Below, one piece after another: positions 1 to 6,758 of a stretch of DNA of 8,553 bases (the first letter of the stretch is position 1; every line of letters begins with the position of its first letter). This DNA is from an uncultured Anaerolineae bacterium (GTDB lineage: Bacteria; Chloroflexota; Anaerolineae; Anaerolineales; UBA11858), in assembly GCA_937893815.1 (NCBI GenBank), contig CALCSH010000165.1, positions 1-8,553 of the forward strand, written 5' to 3'. The translations under genes were made by a program, and so were the position numbers. The notes beneath the pieces were generated by a model, which searched no databases, was not told where the DNA came from, and was given only the letters and a program-made list of their open reading frames with translations.

Positions 1-60
1 CCCGCCACACCCCCAAATCTGGGCTTTACCTTGCGAAATCTCAGAGACCCAAATATCTTT

Positions 61-1209
61 ATGGATACTGGCGATCAACGCACTCAAAACATAAAAAATG
101 AAGCCCGACGTCTGGGGTTTTCACTTGTAGGGCTGACATCTTCTGAAGCCCCTGCGCATCTGGATGTATTTGCCAGTTGGCTGGATGCAGGGCATCATGC
201 TGAGATGGCCTGGATGAGTACGAATCGCGCCCGAGAGTGCCGCGCCAACCCGCAGTTGATTTTGCCGGAGTGTAAGACGATTTTGGTGTTGGGGTTTGCG
301 TACGCCCCCTCACCACCAACACCTCTCCCAGTAAGAGAGGGGCGAAGAGGTGAGGGCAAAATTGCCTCCTACGCCCAGAGACAAGACTACCATGATGTGC
401 TGCCACCACGCCTGAGTGCGCTGGCCGAGTATATCGAAGCCCAGTGTGGACATTCCATCCCCCATCGCTGGTATACCGATACAGGGCCGATTCTGGAGCG
501 GGAGCTTGCACAGCGTGCTGGCCTGGGGTGGATCGGAAAAAATAGTAATTTGATTACCCCCAAAGCGGGGTCTTATTTCCTACTGGCCGAGATCTTGCTG
601 GGTGTGGAGTTGCCACTCGATGCACCCTTTATCAGCGATCACTGTGGTTCTTGCACGCGCTGTGTGGATGCTTGCCCGACGGCGTGTATATTGCCTAACC
701 GCACTATAGATGCCAACCGTTGCATCTCTTATTTGACGATTGAACACAACGGATTCATTCCCCTGGAATTGCGGCCAAAGCTGGGTGACTGGATTTTCGG
801 CTGCGATATTTGCCAGCAAGTTTGTCCCTGGAATCAAAAATTTGCTACCCCCGCTCTGTATCCCCACCGTTTACAGAGTGGACAAGACCAGGAATGGGGT
901 GCCACAGAACTCATCCTCAGCCCGCAGGAATTCAACCAGAAGTTCGAGGGCACGCCGATTAGGCGCGCCAAACGTCGCGGTTATTTGCGTAATGTGGCTA
1001 TCACACTGGGCAATCTCGGAAACTCGCAGGCCGTCCCCGGCTTGACGCACGCTCTCCACGATGATGAACCCCTGGTGCGCGGCCATGCCGCCTGGGCGTT
1101 GGGCCAAATTGGTGGTGAGGTGGCCATCGCCGCTTTGTCAGAAGCCGCTCAGCGGGAAAATCATCCCGATGTGCGCGGCGAGATTCAATCTGCACTCGCT
1201 GCACAATAA
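61..1209 (+). CDS. queG: Epoxyqueuosine reductase QueG with C-terminal HEAT repeats
   Basis: Cytoplasmic cobalamin-dependent, iron-sulfur enzyme that reduces epoxyqueuosine to queuosine in tRNA, the last step of queuosine synthesis (family knowledge). The 382-residue protein shows the family layout. There is an N-terminal domain, then the motif YTDTGP with the likely catalytic Asp at 140, and GLGWIGKN at 154-161. Two 4Fe-4S clusters are bound by C195, C198, C201 and C205 (CxxCxxCxxxCP) and by C221, C248, C251 and C255 (CDICQQVCPWN). HEAT-like repeats fill about 305-380, as in full-length QueG. I chose the ATG at 61; an in-frame TTG at 31 would add ten residues, and neither start has a convincing SD. 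Residues 83-99 (SPPTPLPVREGRRGEG) are encoded by a palindromic repeat and sit in a loop before ASYAQRQDYHD, away from the catalytic motifs, so the enzyme is probably intact. The CapA-like gene follows after 37 bp and may be co-transcribed. Confidence 0.95.
   Translation: MDTGDQRTQNIKNEARRLGFSLVGLTSSEAPAHLDVFASWLDAGHHAEMAWMSTNRARECRANPQLILPECKTILVLGFAYAPSPPTPLPVREGRRGEGKIASYAQRQDYHDVLPPRLSALAEYIEAQCGHSIPHRWYTDTGPILERELAQRAGLGWIGKNSNLITPKAGSYFLLAEILLGVELPLDAPFISDHCGSCTRCVDACPTACILPNRTIDANRCISYLTIEHNGFIPLELRPKLGDWIFGCDICQQVCPWNQKFATPALYPHRLQSGQDQEWGATELILSPQEFNQKFEGTPIRRAKRRGYLRNVAITLGNLGNSQAVPGLTHALHDDEPLVRGHAAWALGQIGGEVAIAALSEAAQRENHPDVRGEIQSALAAQ
305..357. repeat. Palindromic repeat copy 1, in frame inside queG
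   Basis: A GC-rich imperfect palindrome. The outer arms CCCTCACC (307-314) and GGTGAGGG (349-356) are exact complements, and inside them CCTCTC (322-327) pairs with GAGAGG (335-340). The reverse complement of this element aligns closely with a second copy at 4166-4199: both read CCTCTC, a short loop, GGGAGAGG, then a TTGG-containing tail ending in GGG. Read as codons it adds a Pro/Gly/Arg-rich loop to QueG without a stop or frameshift. It resembles short dispersed palindromic elements of bacterial genomes; I cannot name its family from the window alone. Confidence 0.7.
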
Positions 1210-1246
1210 GACGAAATACCTGTTTTAGGATAACATCGCCGAAACT

Positions 1247-2389
1247 ATGAAGCCAAAATTCCCCATCGCAATCAGTTTGCTTCTCCTGCTGACAGCTTGC
1301 CAGCGAAAAGCACCGGAAAGCCCCATCCTGAAGCTGGCAACACCTGTGGAATCGGTTGTGCAGCCTACGATTACGCCACAGCCCTCCGTCACGTCCACGA
1401 TCATACCATCGACTCCAACCGAAAGTTTGCCACCCACGCTGACTCCCAGCCCGACCCCTTTGCCGCTGACAGAGCTATTGTTCACGGGCGCTATCGTGCC
1501 GGGGCGGTGCGTGCAGGCCGCGGTAGATGTGCGCGGAGACGCCGATTTTCTCTACGATGGTATGCGCAGCATGATCGAGCGCGCCGATATTGCCATTGGA
1601 ACCTTGAACGCAGCCCTCAGTGATTATCCCCCCTATACCGGCTGCGTGCGTACATTTGTATTGGTCGGTAGCCCTATTCACGCCGACGCCATGGCGAGCG
1701 CTGGCCTGGATGTGATGAGCATCGCCACCAATCATATTAAAAACTGCGGCCCGATTGATTGTGGTAACCGTGCGTTTTTCGATACGTTGGCAAATTTGCA
1801 GCGTGTGGGTATTCTGCCAGTCGGTGGAGGTGAGAATGCGGCTCAGGCTTTAGAGCCGGTGGTTGTGACCGTCAATGGCGTGCGCTTTGGCTTTGTATCG
1901 CTTGGCGAAATTGAACCCCTTACATTTGCCAGTCAAACCGAACCCGGCATCGCCGAACTGACTGAAGTAAATTTACGCAACGCTATTCAGGCTGCCCGCC
2001 AGGTTTCAGATGTGGTGATTGTCATGCCGCATTGGGGTTCAGATTATAGCGAAACTCCCAACTACCGCCAACTGAATTTTGCTAAAATTGCCGTGGATGA
2101 AGGCGCAGATCTCGTGATGGGCAATCATGCCCATGTTGTTCAGGGGATGCAATACCGTCAGGGGGTGCCTGTTTTCTTTGGGTTGGGGAGCTTTATCTTT
2201 GACCAGAGCTGGTCGCTGGAAACCCAACAGGGCATCGTCGTCCGGGTGACCTTCGAGGGCGATCACTATTTACGTCATGAAGTCATCCCAGTGCATATCG
2301 AGCCAGATGGCTACGTACACATCCCGGAAGCAGAAGAAGCTGCCTCAATTCTGGAGCGCTTCCAGGCCATCAGTGATGAAATTCCGTGA
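1247..2389 (+). CDS. CapA-family lipoprotein (divergent metallophosphatase-like fold)
   Basis: A 380-residue exported lipoprotein. The signal is MKPKFPIAIS followed by LLLLLTAC, with the lipobox cysteine at 18. A Thr/Pro/Ser-rich linker (about 32-75) leads to a CapA/PGA_cap domain (about 77-355), related to calcineurin-like phosphoesterases and to proteins of poly-gamma-glutamate or capsule assembly. Visible family motifs are the TNHIKNCG segment (161-168, usually ANNHxxDxG), PHWGSDY (261-267) and GNHAHVVQG (292-300). The usual first motif GDxxxxR is GAIVPGR here (81-87), and the usual NLE is replaced by TLN (119-121), so two acidic metal ligands are missing. No capsule or polyglutamate genes flank it, so its substrate is unknown. 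The start is set by the signal peptide; the nearest SD-like AGGA is 16 nt upstream, too far to be convincing. It probably acts on the outer face of the membrane. Confidence 0.85.
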   Translation: MKPKFPIAISLLLLLTACQRKAPESPILKLATPVESVVQPTITPQPSVTSTIIPSTPTESLPPTLTPSPTPLPLTELLFTGAIVPGRCVQAAVDVRGDADFLYDGMRSMIERADIAIGTLNAALSDYPPYTGCVRTFVLVGSPIHADAMASAGLDVMSIATNHIKNCGPIDCGNRAFFDTLANLQRVGILPVGGGENAAQALEPVVVTVNGVRFGFVSLGEIEPLTFASQTEPGIAELTEVNLRNAIQAARQVSDVVIVMPHWGSDYSETPNYRQLNFAKIAVDEGADLVMGNHAHVVQGMQYRQGVPVFFGLGSFIFDQSWSLETQQGIVVRVTFEGDHYLRHEVIPVHIEPDGYVHIPEAEEAASILERFQAISDEIP

Positions 2390-2472
2390 GACAGGTGAGT
2401 GTAATTTCAGAACGGTTTGAGGATACACGCACCCCACCTGTGTTACTCTATCTTACCTCTTGCCGTTTTGTG
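2390..2472. terminator. Convergent gap with a weak possible terminator
   Basis: Gap between the stop codons of the CapA-like gene (+) and znuB (-). AACGG (2411-2415) and GAGG (2419-2422) can pair with CCTC (2456-2459) and CCGTT (2463-2467), with a three-base internal mismatch. An inner ACAC and GTGT pair lies in the loop, and GTTTTG follows on the + strand. The loop is long and the T-run short, so this is only a candidate (bi)directional terminator. Nothing else is seen here. Confidence 0.25.
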
Positions 2473-3309
2473 CTACAAATTTACACGAACGAGCGACCGA
2501 ATTCCCCACACCAGCCCGAAAATAGCGGTACATGTCAGTACAATCGCCGAACCGGAAGCAATACTTAGATAATACGAAATATACAGCCCGATTACCCCGG
2601 AGATCGATGCGATGGAGGCGGCCAGCGCCATCATCACCGGCAAGCGGCGCGTGAGTAAGTAGGCCGTCGCCGCGGGGGTTACCAGCATGGCGACCATCAA
2701 TGCTACCCCCACAGTTTGTAGCGATACCACAATTGTCACAGCAATCAGGATCAGGATCAAAAAATCGAGCAGGCGCACCGGCAGGCGCAAGGTGGCCGCC
2801 AGAATGGGGTCAAACGAAAGCACCATGAATTCTTTATAGAAAGCCAGTATTGCCAGCAGCACGAAGCCGCCAAACACCGCAATCAGCCATAGATCTGCGT
2901 TGCGAACACCTAAAACATCCCCAAAAAGAAAATGCGCCAAATCGACGGTATAATTGCCCACGGTTGAAATTAGTGCCACCCCTAGCGCAAACATTCCCGC
3001 AAAGACAATTCCGATGGCCGTATCTTCTTTAATCTGAGTGTTGCGGCTGATAGCGCCGATTCCCAATGAACTGAGGATGGCCGTCGCCAGCGCCCACCAG
3101 AATAATGGCTCGCGCGCCCCGCCGCCCACCAGATAGCCGACCGCGATCCCCGGCAGAATGGCATGTGCCAGTGCATCGCCAAAGAAAGCCATACCGCGCA
3201 GCACGATATACGTCCCCACCACGGCGCTGACAACACCGACCAGCACCGCTGCAATCAGGCCGCGCACCATGAAGGCATAGTTTAAGGGTTCCAGAATGAA
3301 CTCAAGCAT
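2473..3309 (-). CDS. znuB: Zinc/manganese-type ABC transporter permease (ABC-3 family)
   Basis: Integral membrane subunit that forms the translocation path of a cluster-9 metal importer, partner of the ATPase and lipoprotein encoded just upstream. The 278-residue protein is almost entirely hydrophobic, with about eight membrane spans. It has family segments GDALAHAILPG (44-54), EDTAIGIVFAGMFALG (95-110), HFLFGDVLGV (126-135) and SLQTVGVALMVAML followed by VTPAATAYLL (196-219). I start it at 3309, not at the upstream in-frame ATG at 3399. The 3309 ATG overlaps the znuC stop by 8 bp (ATGCTTGA), has GGAGAG (3317-3322) seven bases ahead, and gives the normal N-terminus MLEFILEPLNY; the longer form would add a non-membrane, Cys-containing stretch that is really the znuC tail read in another frame. 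The overlap implies translational coupling. Zn2+ versus Mn2+ cannot be settled from the permease. Confidence 0.9.
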   Translation of the reverse strand: MLEFILEPLNYAFMVRGLIAAVLVGVVSAVVGTYIVLRGMAFFGDALAHAILPGIAVGYLVGGGAREPLFWWALATAILSSLGIGAISRNTQIKEDTAIGIVFAGMFALGVALISTVGNYTVDLAHFLFGDVLGVRNADLWLIAVFGGFVLLAILAFYKEFMVLSFDPILAATLRLPVRLLDFLILILIAVTIVVSLQTVGVALMVAMLVTPAATAYLLTRRLPVMMALAASIASISGVIGLYISYYLSIASGSAIVLTCTAIFGLVWGIRSLVRVNL

Positions 3310-4153
3310 GCTCGTGCTCTCCATCGCAGCAGGTATCGCCGAGAGCCAAGATTCCATCAGATGTGGGCACCAAGTGCAGGTGTCCACCATAGGCGGCAAG
3401 TAAATTTTCCGGGGAGAGAATCAACGCCGGTTCGCCGATGCCGAGCATCCGTTTGTTGATCAGCAGCACTTCATCGAAGCGCTGCGCCGCCATTTGCAGA
3501 TCGTGCAGCGAGATCAGCACAGTCACATTTTGTGCCTTGAGTTGATCCAGAATCGTGAAAATCTGCTCCTGCGAATTGACATCCAGCCCGGTGAGTGGTT
3601 CATCCATCAACATCAGTTCGGCTTCTTGCGCCAGGGCGCGGGCGATAAACATACGCTGCTGCTGCCCGCCAGAGAGTTGGCTGATCTGGCGTTTGGCGAG
3701 ATGCGTTAGGCTGACGACATCCAGCGCTCGATTGACTAACTGCCAATCACGCTTGGCGGGGTTGCGAAATAGCCCCAACTGCCCCACACGCCCCATCATC
3801 ACGACATCGCTGACTGTGACAGGAAAACTCCAGTCAACCTGACTGCGCTGTGGGACATAGGCAATGCAAATATGCCCGCCGGGAGCATTACCAAATATTT
3901 GAACCTGCCCACTAGTAGGCGGTAGCACCCCGGCGATCACCTGGAGCAGGGTGCTTTTCCCGGCTCCATTGGGGCCGACAATTGCCAGCCGCTGCCCGGC
4001 ATTCAGCGAAAAAGAAACACCCTCCAGCGCTGCGCCGCTTTCGTAGCGCACGCTCAAATCATCGACTTGCAGAATTTGTGCGTCGTCCAGATGCGGATAG
4101 CGGTGCTTGGAGAGATGTTGGGTAGTTTTGTGTAGTTCTTCGAGAAGAGCCAT
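3302..4153 (-). CDS. znuC: Zinc/manganese-type ABC transporter ATP-binding protein
   Basis: Cytoplasmic ATPase that powers the importer. The 283-residue protein has Walker A GPNGAGKST (60-68), Q-loop glutamine in YVPQR (Q102), signature LSGGQQQR (160-167), Walker B LMLMDEP (180-186) and the switch histidine in ISLHD (H217), so all catalytic elements are present. YVPQRSQVDWSFPVTV is typical of the Zn/Mn/Fe-chelate ATPases. An extra N-terminal stretch of about 25 residues precedes the domain. The protein ends in DTCCDGEHEHA, a Cys/His-rich tail that could bind metal (inference). It lies 46 bp after znuA and overlaps znuB by 8 bp. The only SD-like sequence, GAGAGG (4166-4171), is 12 nt from the ATG and belongs to the hairpin repeat in the gap. 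Confidence 0.92.
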   Translation of the reverse strand: MALLEELHKTTQHLSKHRYPHLDDAQILQVDDLSVRYESGAALEGVSFSLNAGQRLAIVGPNGAGKSTLLQVIAGVLPPTSGQVQIFGNAPGGHICIAYVPQRSQVDWSFPVTVSDVVMMGRVGQLGLFRNPAKRDWQLVNRALDVVSLTHLAKRQISQLSGGQQQRMFIARALAQEAELMLMDEPLTGLDVNSQEQIFTILDQLKAQNVTVLISLHDLQMAAQRFDEVLLINKRMLGIGEPALILSPENLLAAYGGHLHLVPTSDGILALGDTCCDGEHEHA

Positions 4154-4165
4154 GATTTATTTTTG

Positions 4166-4199
4166 CCTCTCGAAATTGGGAGAGGGGTTGGGGTGCGGG
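4166..4199. repeat. Palindromic repeat copy 2, between znuA and znuC
   Basis: CCTCTC (4166-4171) pairs with GAGAGG (4180-4185) around an 8-nt loop, followed by a TTGGGGTGCGGG tail. It matches the reverse complement of copy 1 (305-357) over about 34 bases with a few differences and lacks the outer arm. In the transcript of the znu operon the hairpin lies in the 46-nt gap, and its 3' arm GAGAGG is the only SD-like sequence before znuC. It may tune expression of znuC and znuB relative to znuA or stabilise the upstream mRNA; both are inference. No T-run follows, so it is not a plain terminator. Confidence 0.65.
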
Positions 4200-5123
4200 T
4201 TATTTTAAAGCGTCTACAATCGCGGTGGTATTGTAACGCATATACTCAAGGTAAGTCGCCGCCTCGCCGCCGGGCGCACTCAACGAGCCGGTATAGAAAA
4301 AGACAATTTGTGTGCCGGTATCTTCCGCCACGCGTTCGGCCAGCGTTGGATTCACGGTATTGCCCACAAAGATCGCTTTCACACCCAGCGAAGCAATTTC
4401 ATCTTCAATATGTGCTAATTCTTGCGCCGAAGGCTCTGCCATGCTGCTATACCCCGGCACAATGGCCCCCACTTGCTTGAAGCCGTATTCCTGTACAAAG
4501 TAGCCTAATTGGGCGTGATCCGTGACAATTTCGCGGTTCTCAGCCGGGATCAGCGCTACCTGCTGGCGGATCCAGGAATCCAAGGTGAGTAGTTTGGCGG
4601 CATACGTGTCGGCGTTGGCGGAATAGGTAATGGCGTTGGCGGGGTCCAGTTCATTGAGCGTTCGTGTAATGGTGTGTACCCACACCATTACATTGTTGGG
4701 ATCTGTCCATAGATGTGGATCCCCCCCGGCGTGATCTGCTTCACCCGTGGCTGCCTGCTCGAGACCGCTGACGAACTCGATTCCCTGATCGAGATATACC
4801 ACGCGCTCGGTGGCCCCGGCGCTCTCTATCAGATTGTCGAGAAAGGCTTCCAACCCAGCGCCGTTGGCGAAAATAATATCCGCATCGGCAACCTGGGCGA
4901 CATCTTGCGGCGTGGGATCAAAACTATGCGGATCGGCGCCAACTGGCAGCAAGATGGATAATTGGATATGATCCCCGCCGACCTGGGTGACGATATCCCC
5001 AACGATGGTCGTCGTGGTGACAACGGTGAGGCTTGCCGCTCCCTGTGCGGACCCAGCATCCGGGGCTGGGGTGGCGCAGCCCGCCAATAGCAGAACCAGC
5101 AAAAATGACAGCCAATACTTCAT
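4200..5123 (-). CDS. znuA: Metal-binding lipoprotein of a Zn/Mn ABC importer
   Basis: Extracytoplasmic metal receptor (cluster A-I/cluster 9 family) that passes metal to the permease. The 307-residue protein has a lipoprotein signal with lipobox LAGC (cysteine at 16). Metal ligands recognisable by family pattern are H66 in GADPHSFDP, H137 in GGDPHLWTDP and H203 in TDHAQLGYF. A histidine at the third position is common in zinc binders, whereas many Mn binders have Glu there, so zinc is favoured but not proven. The fourth position, Asp in some relatives, is glycine here (YTGS, G279). The His-rich loop seen in many ZnuA proteins is reduced to DHAGGDPH. The start ATG has a good SD, AAGGAG (5131-5136), seven bases upstream. 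A dedicated promoter and a Zur-like inverted repeat precede it, so it leads the znuACB operon. Confidence 0.93.
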   Translation of the reverse strand: MKYWLSFLLVLLLAGCATPAPDAGSAQGAASLTVVTTTTIVGDIVTQVGGDHIQLSILLPVGADPHSFDPTPQDVAQVADADIIFANGAGLEAFLDNLIESAGATERVVYLDQGIEFVSGLEQAATGEADHAGGDPHLWTDPNNVMVWVHTITRTLNELDPANAITYSANADTYAAKLLTLDSWIRQQVALIPAENREIVTDHAQLGYFVQEYGFKQVGAIVPGYSSMAEPSAQELAHIEDEIASLGVKAIFVGNTVNPTLAERVAEDTGTQIVFFYTGSLSAPGGEAATYLEYMRYNTTAIVDALK

Positions 5124-5138
5124 GCTGTAACTCCTTAT

Positions 5139-5153
5139 TGAAAACGGTTTTCA
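5139..5153 (-). promoter_or_regulatory. Zur/Fur-type operator upstream of znuA
   Basis: A perfect 7-1-7 inverted repeat, TGAAAACCGTTTTCA on the coding strand. It starts 15 nt upstream of the znuA ATG and just before the SD. It covers about +6 to +20 of the predicted transcript, where a bound repressor would block transcription. The architecture matches Fur-family boxes, and the sequence is close to actinobacterial Zur boxes of the TGAAAAT-G-ATTTTCA type (recalled consensus). Zinc-dependent repression is inferred. Confidence 0.7.
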
Positions 5154-5165
5154 TTTACGAGTACG

Positions 5166-5194
5166 ATTGTACTGGTATTGATCTCCCCCGTCAA
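5166..5194 (-). promoter_or_regulatory. Sigma-70-type promoter of znuACB
   Basis: The -35 is TTGACG (5189-5194), the spacer is 17 bp, and the -10 is TACAAT (5166-5171), read on the - strand. Transcription would start near 5159, giving a leader of about 36 nt. A small inverted repeat, AGTAC-4-GTACT (5160-5173), covers the -10. The promoter lies in the gap after the cbiO stop, so znuACB can be controlled separately from cbiMQO; no terminator is visible between them, so read-through is possible. Confidence 0.75.
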
Positions 5195-5206
5195 GGAAGC
5201 CCTGTT

Positions 5207-5962
5207 TTAGATTTCCAAACCGTGAGTTTCAAGCAGTGCTGCGTCGGTGAGAAGTTCGGTGGCTTTCCCATCGGCGACAATATGCCCCTCATCCATGATC
5301 ACCATGCGCGGAAAAAGCTCTTGCACCATGCGCAGGTCGTGCGTGGAGATCAGCATGGTCTGTGGCAAATCGCGCAGCAAATGGATCAGTGCGCGGCGGG
5401 CGCGCGGATCTAACCCCGCGGAGGGTTCGTCAAGCACGAGAATCTGTGGCTGCATGGATAGCACTGTAGCAATCGCAATGCGTTTTTTCTGCCCCATGCT
5501 GAGGTGATGCGAGAGCCGTTCGCCAAACCCTTGCATCTGTACGGCGGCCAGAGCTTCATCGACTCGTTGATGAATTTCATTTTCGGGCAGGCCCATGTGC
5601 AGCGGGCCAAATGCCACATCATCGAAAACTGTGGGAGAGAATAACTGGTCATCGGGGTTCTGGAATACCACCCCAACTAATGCCCGAATCACGGGCAGGT
5701 TCTCATCGCTGATCGGGAGGCCTGAAACGGCCACATCACCCTCCCCGCGTAGAATTCCGTTAATGTGCAGCATCAGCGTTGATTTGCCAGCCCCGTTGGG
5801 TCCCACCAGAGCTACTTTATCTCCGCTACATAAATTCAAACTGACATCCCGAAGAGCAATATGTCCATCCGGGTACGCAAAATTTAACTCGTGAATTTGA
5901 AGAATATCGCCCTCGCAATCGGGCAGGGTGAGCGGATAAGTGGTTTTGTGTTTTACAGGCAT
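5207..5962 (-). CDS. cbiO: ECF cobalt/nickel transporter ATPase CbiO
   Basis: ATPase subunit of the energy-coupling module for cobalt or nickel import. In 251 residues it has Walker A GPNGAGKST (54-62), Q-loop FQNPDDQLFSPTV (Q101, the DQLF segment being typical of ECF ATPases), signature LSMGQKKR (154-161), Walker B ILVLDEP (174-180) and switch histidine STHD (H208). The signature has Met in place of the second residue Gly of LSGGQ; variation at this position occurs in CbiO-type ATPases, so I expect it to be active. The start overlaps the cbiQ stop as TAATG and has no good SD, which implies re-initiation after cbiQ. Only one ATPase is encoded, so it should act as a homodimer, as expected for dedicated Co/Ni systems. 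Confidence 0.93.
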   Translation of the reverse strand: MPVKHKTTYPLTLPDCEGDILQIHELNFAYPDGHIALRDVSLNLCSGDKVALVGPNGAGKSTLMLHINGILRGEGDVAVSGLPISDENLPVIRALVGVVFQNPDDQLFSPTVFDDVAFGPLHMGLPENEIHQRVDEALAAVQMQGFGERLSHHLSMGQKKRIAIATVLSMQPQILVLDEPSAGLDPRARRALIHLLRDLPQTMLISTHDLRMVQELFPRMVIMDEGHIVADGKATELLTDAALLETHGLEI

Positions 5963-6756
5963 TAGCGGTACCAGCCGATGATCTGAATGAAGAGGAGTAG
6001 CAGCACGGATAGGATTAACATCAGCCAGTCGCTGCGCTGCATGGTATGCGGGTTGAGCGTGCGGATATGGCCGCTATAGCCGCGGGCCAACATGGCGTTA
6101 TAAATGCGGTCAGAGCGCTCATAGCTGCGCAGAAATAATTGCCCGGCCATGCTCCCCGTGACTTTCGCGCGCCAGAACAGGCTGCCGCCGCGATGTTTTC
6201 CCGGCAAGCCAGCGCTGCGGGCCGAGCGTGCGCGCAGCAGGCGATAGGCTTCGTCGGTGAGCACGAAAAGATAGCGATACAGAAAGGCGATGATCGTTGT
6301 GAGCGTGCGCGGGGTCTTGAGGTGCTCAAAAGCATGAATCAGGTCGGGGAATTGGGTGGTGGCGACGAGCAGAATTGCCATTTGCACTGACAGCCAGGAG
6401 CGCGCCAGAATGCTGAAGAAACGCACCACGCCGAAATCGGTGGGGATCAGCGTGATAAAGCCCAGATTCCACTCGGCGAGGGGTTGCCCCAATGGAGAGA
6501 AGATCGCGCTAACCGCGGCGATGGCGAAAGGTAAAGCGACGAATGAACGCCGAAACGTGTACCCCAACCCCAACCGGGTTTGATCGTTGGCCCAAAGCAA
6601 CAGCAGCCAGGCCGCGGCAAATGCCAGCCAACTGCCATCCGGCAGCAGCGCATTGGAGAGGATAAAGCCTATGGTGAGCAGCACTTTGACACGCGGGTCA
6701 AGGTGGTGAATGCGGCTTTCCTGGGCGTGGTAGTGATCGAAAGCGTGATAGTGCAT
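5962..6756 (-). CDS. cbiQ: ECF transporter transmembrane coupling protein CbiQ
   Basis: Membrane scaffold (T component) linking the ATPase to the substrate-binding membrane protein CbiM. The 264-residue protein begins with a His-rich stretch (MHYHAFDHYH), then the family segment SRIHHLDPRVKVLL (14-27). Several membrane spans follow (about 25-90 and 115-165), and a last span lies at about 243-262. The cytoplasmic loop carries the two coupling helices, marked by RARSARS (175-181) and the Ala-Arg-Gly motif in MLARGYSG (222-229), which dock on the ATPases in this family. It begins two bases after the cbiM stop and shares one base with the cbiO start, so the three genes are tightly coupled. No strong SD is seen. 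Confidence 0.92.
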   Translation of the reverse strand: MHYHAFDHYHAQESRIHHLDPRVKVLLTIGFILSNALLPDGSWLAFAAAWLLLLWANDQTRLGLGYTFRRSFVALPFAIAAVSAIFSPLGQPLAEWNLGFITLIPTDFGVVRFFSILARSWLSVQMAILLVATTQFPDLIHAFEHLKTPRTLTTIIAFLYRYLFVLTDEAYRLLRARSARSAGLPGKHRGGSLFWRAKVTGSMAGQLFLRSYERSDRIYNAMLARGYSGHIRTLNPHTMQRSDWLMLILSVLLLLFIQIIGWYR

Positions 6757-6758
6757 AA

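Noticed and set aside
305..357. CRISPR-like repeat or transposon end
   Set aside because: Only two copies in opposite orientation 3.8 kb apart, no spacers, no target-site duplication or transposase visible.
59..511. 150-codon - strand ORF opposite queG
   Set aside because: Queuosine reductase motifs on the + strand are unambiguous; the antisense frame has no recognisable domain.
2386..2568. Small + strand ORF of 60 codons after the CapA-like gene
   Set aside because: It runs into the znuB 3' end on the other strand, has no family features and no SD.
3310..3399. Longer N-terminus for the permease
   Set aside because: The extra 30 codons are the znuC tail in another frame; a GGAGAG SD and the 8-bp stop/start overlap support 3309.
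4163..4480. + strand ORF opposite znuA
   Set aside because: Antisense shadow of a well-supported lipoprotein gene, with low-complexity Arg/Pro-rich translation.
5207..5962. LSMGQ signature of CbiO as a sign of an inactive ATPase
   Set aside because: Walker A, Walker B, Q-loop and switch His are intact, and this signature position varies in the family.
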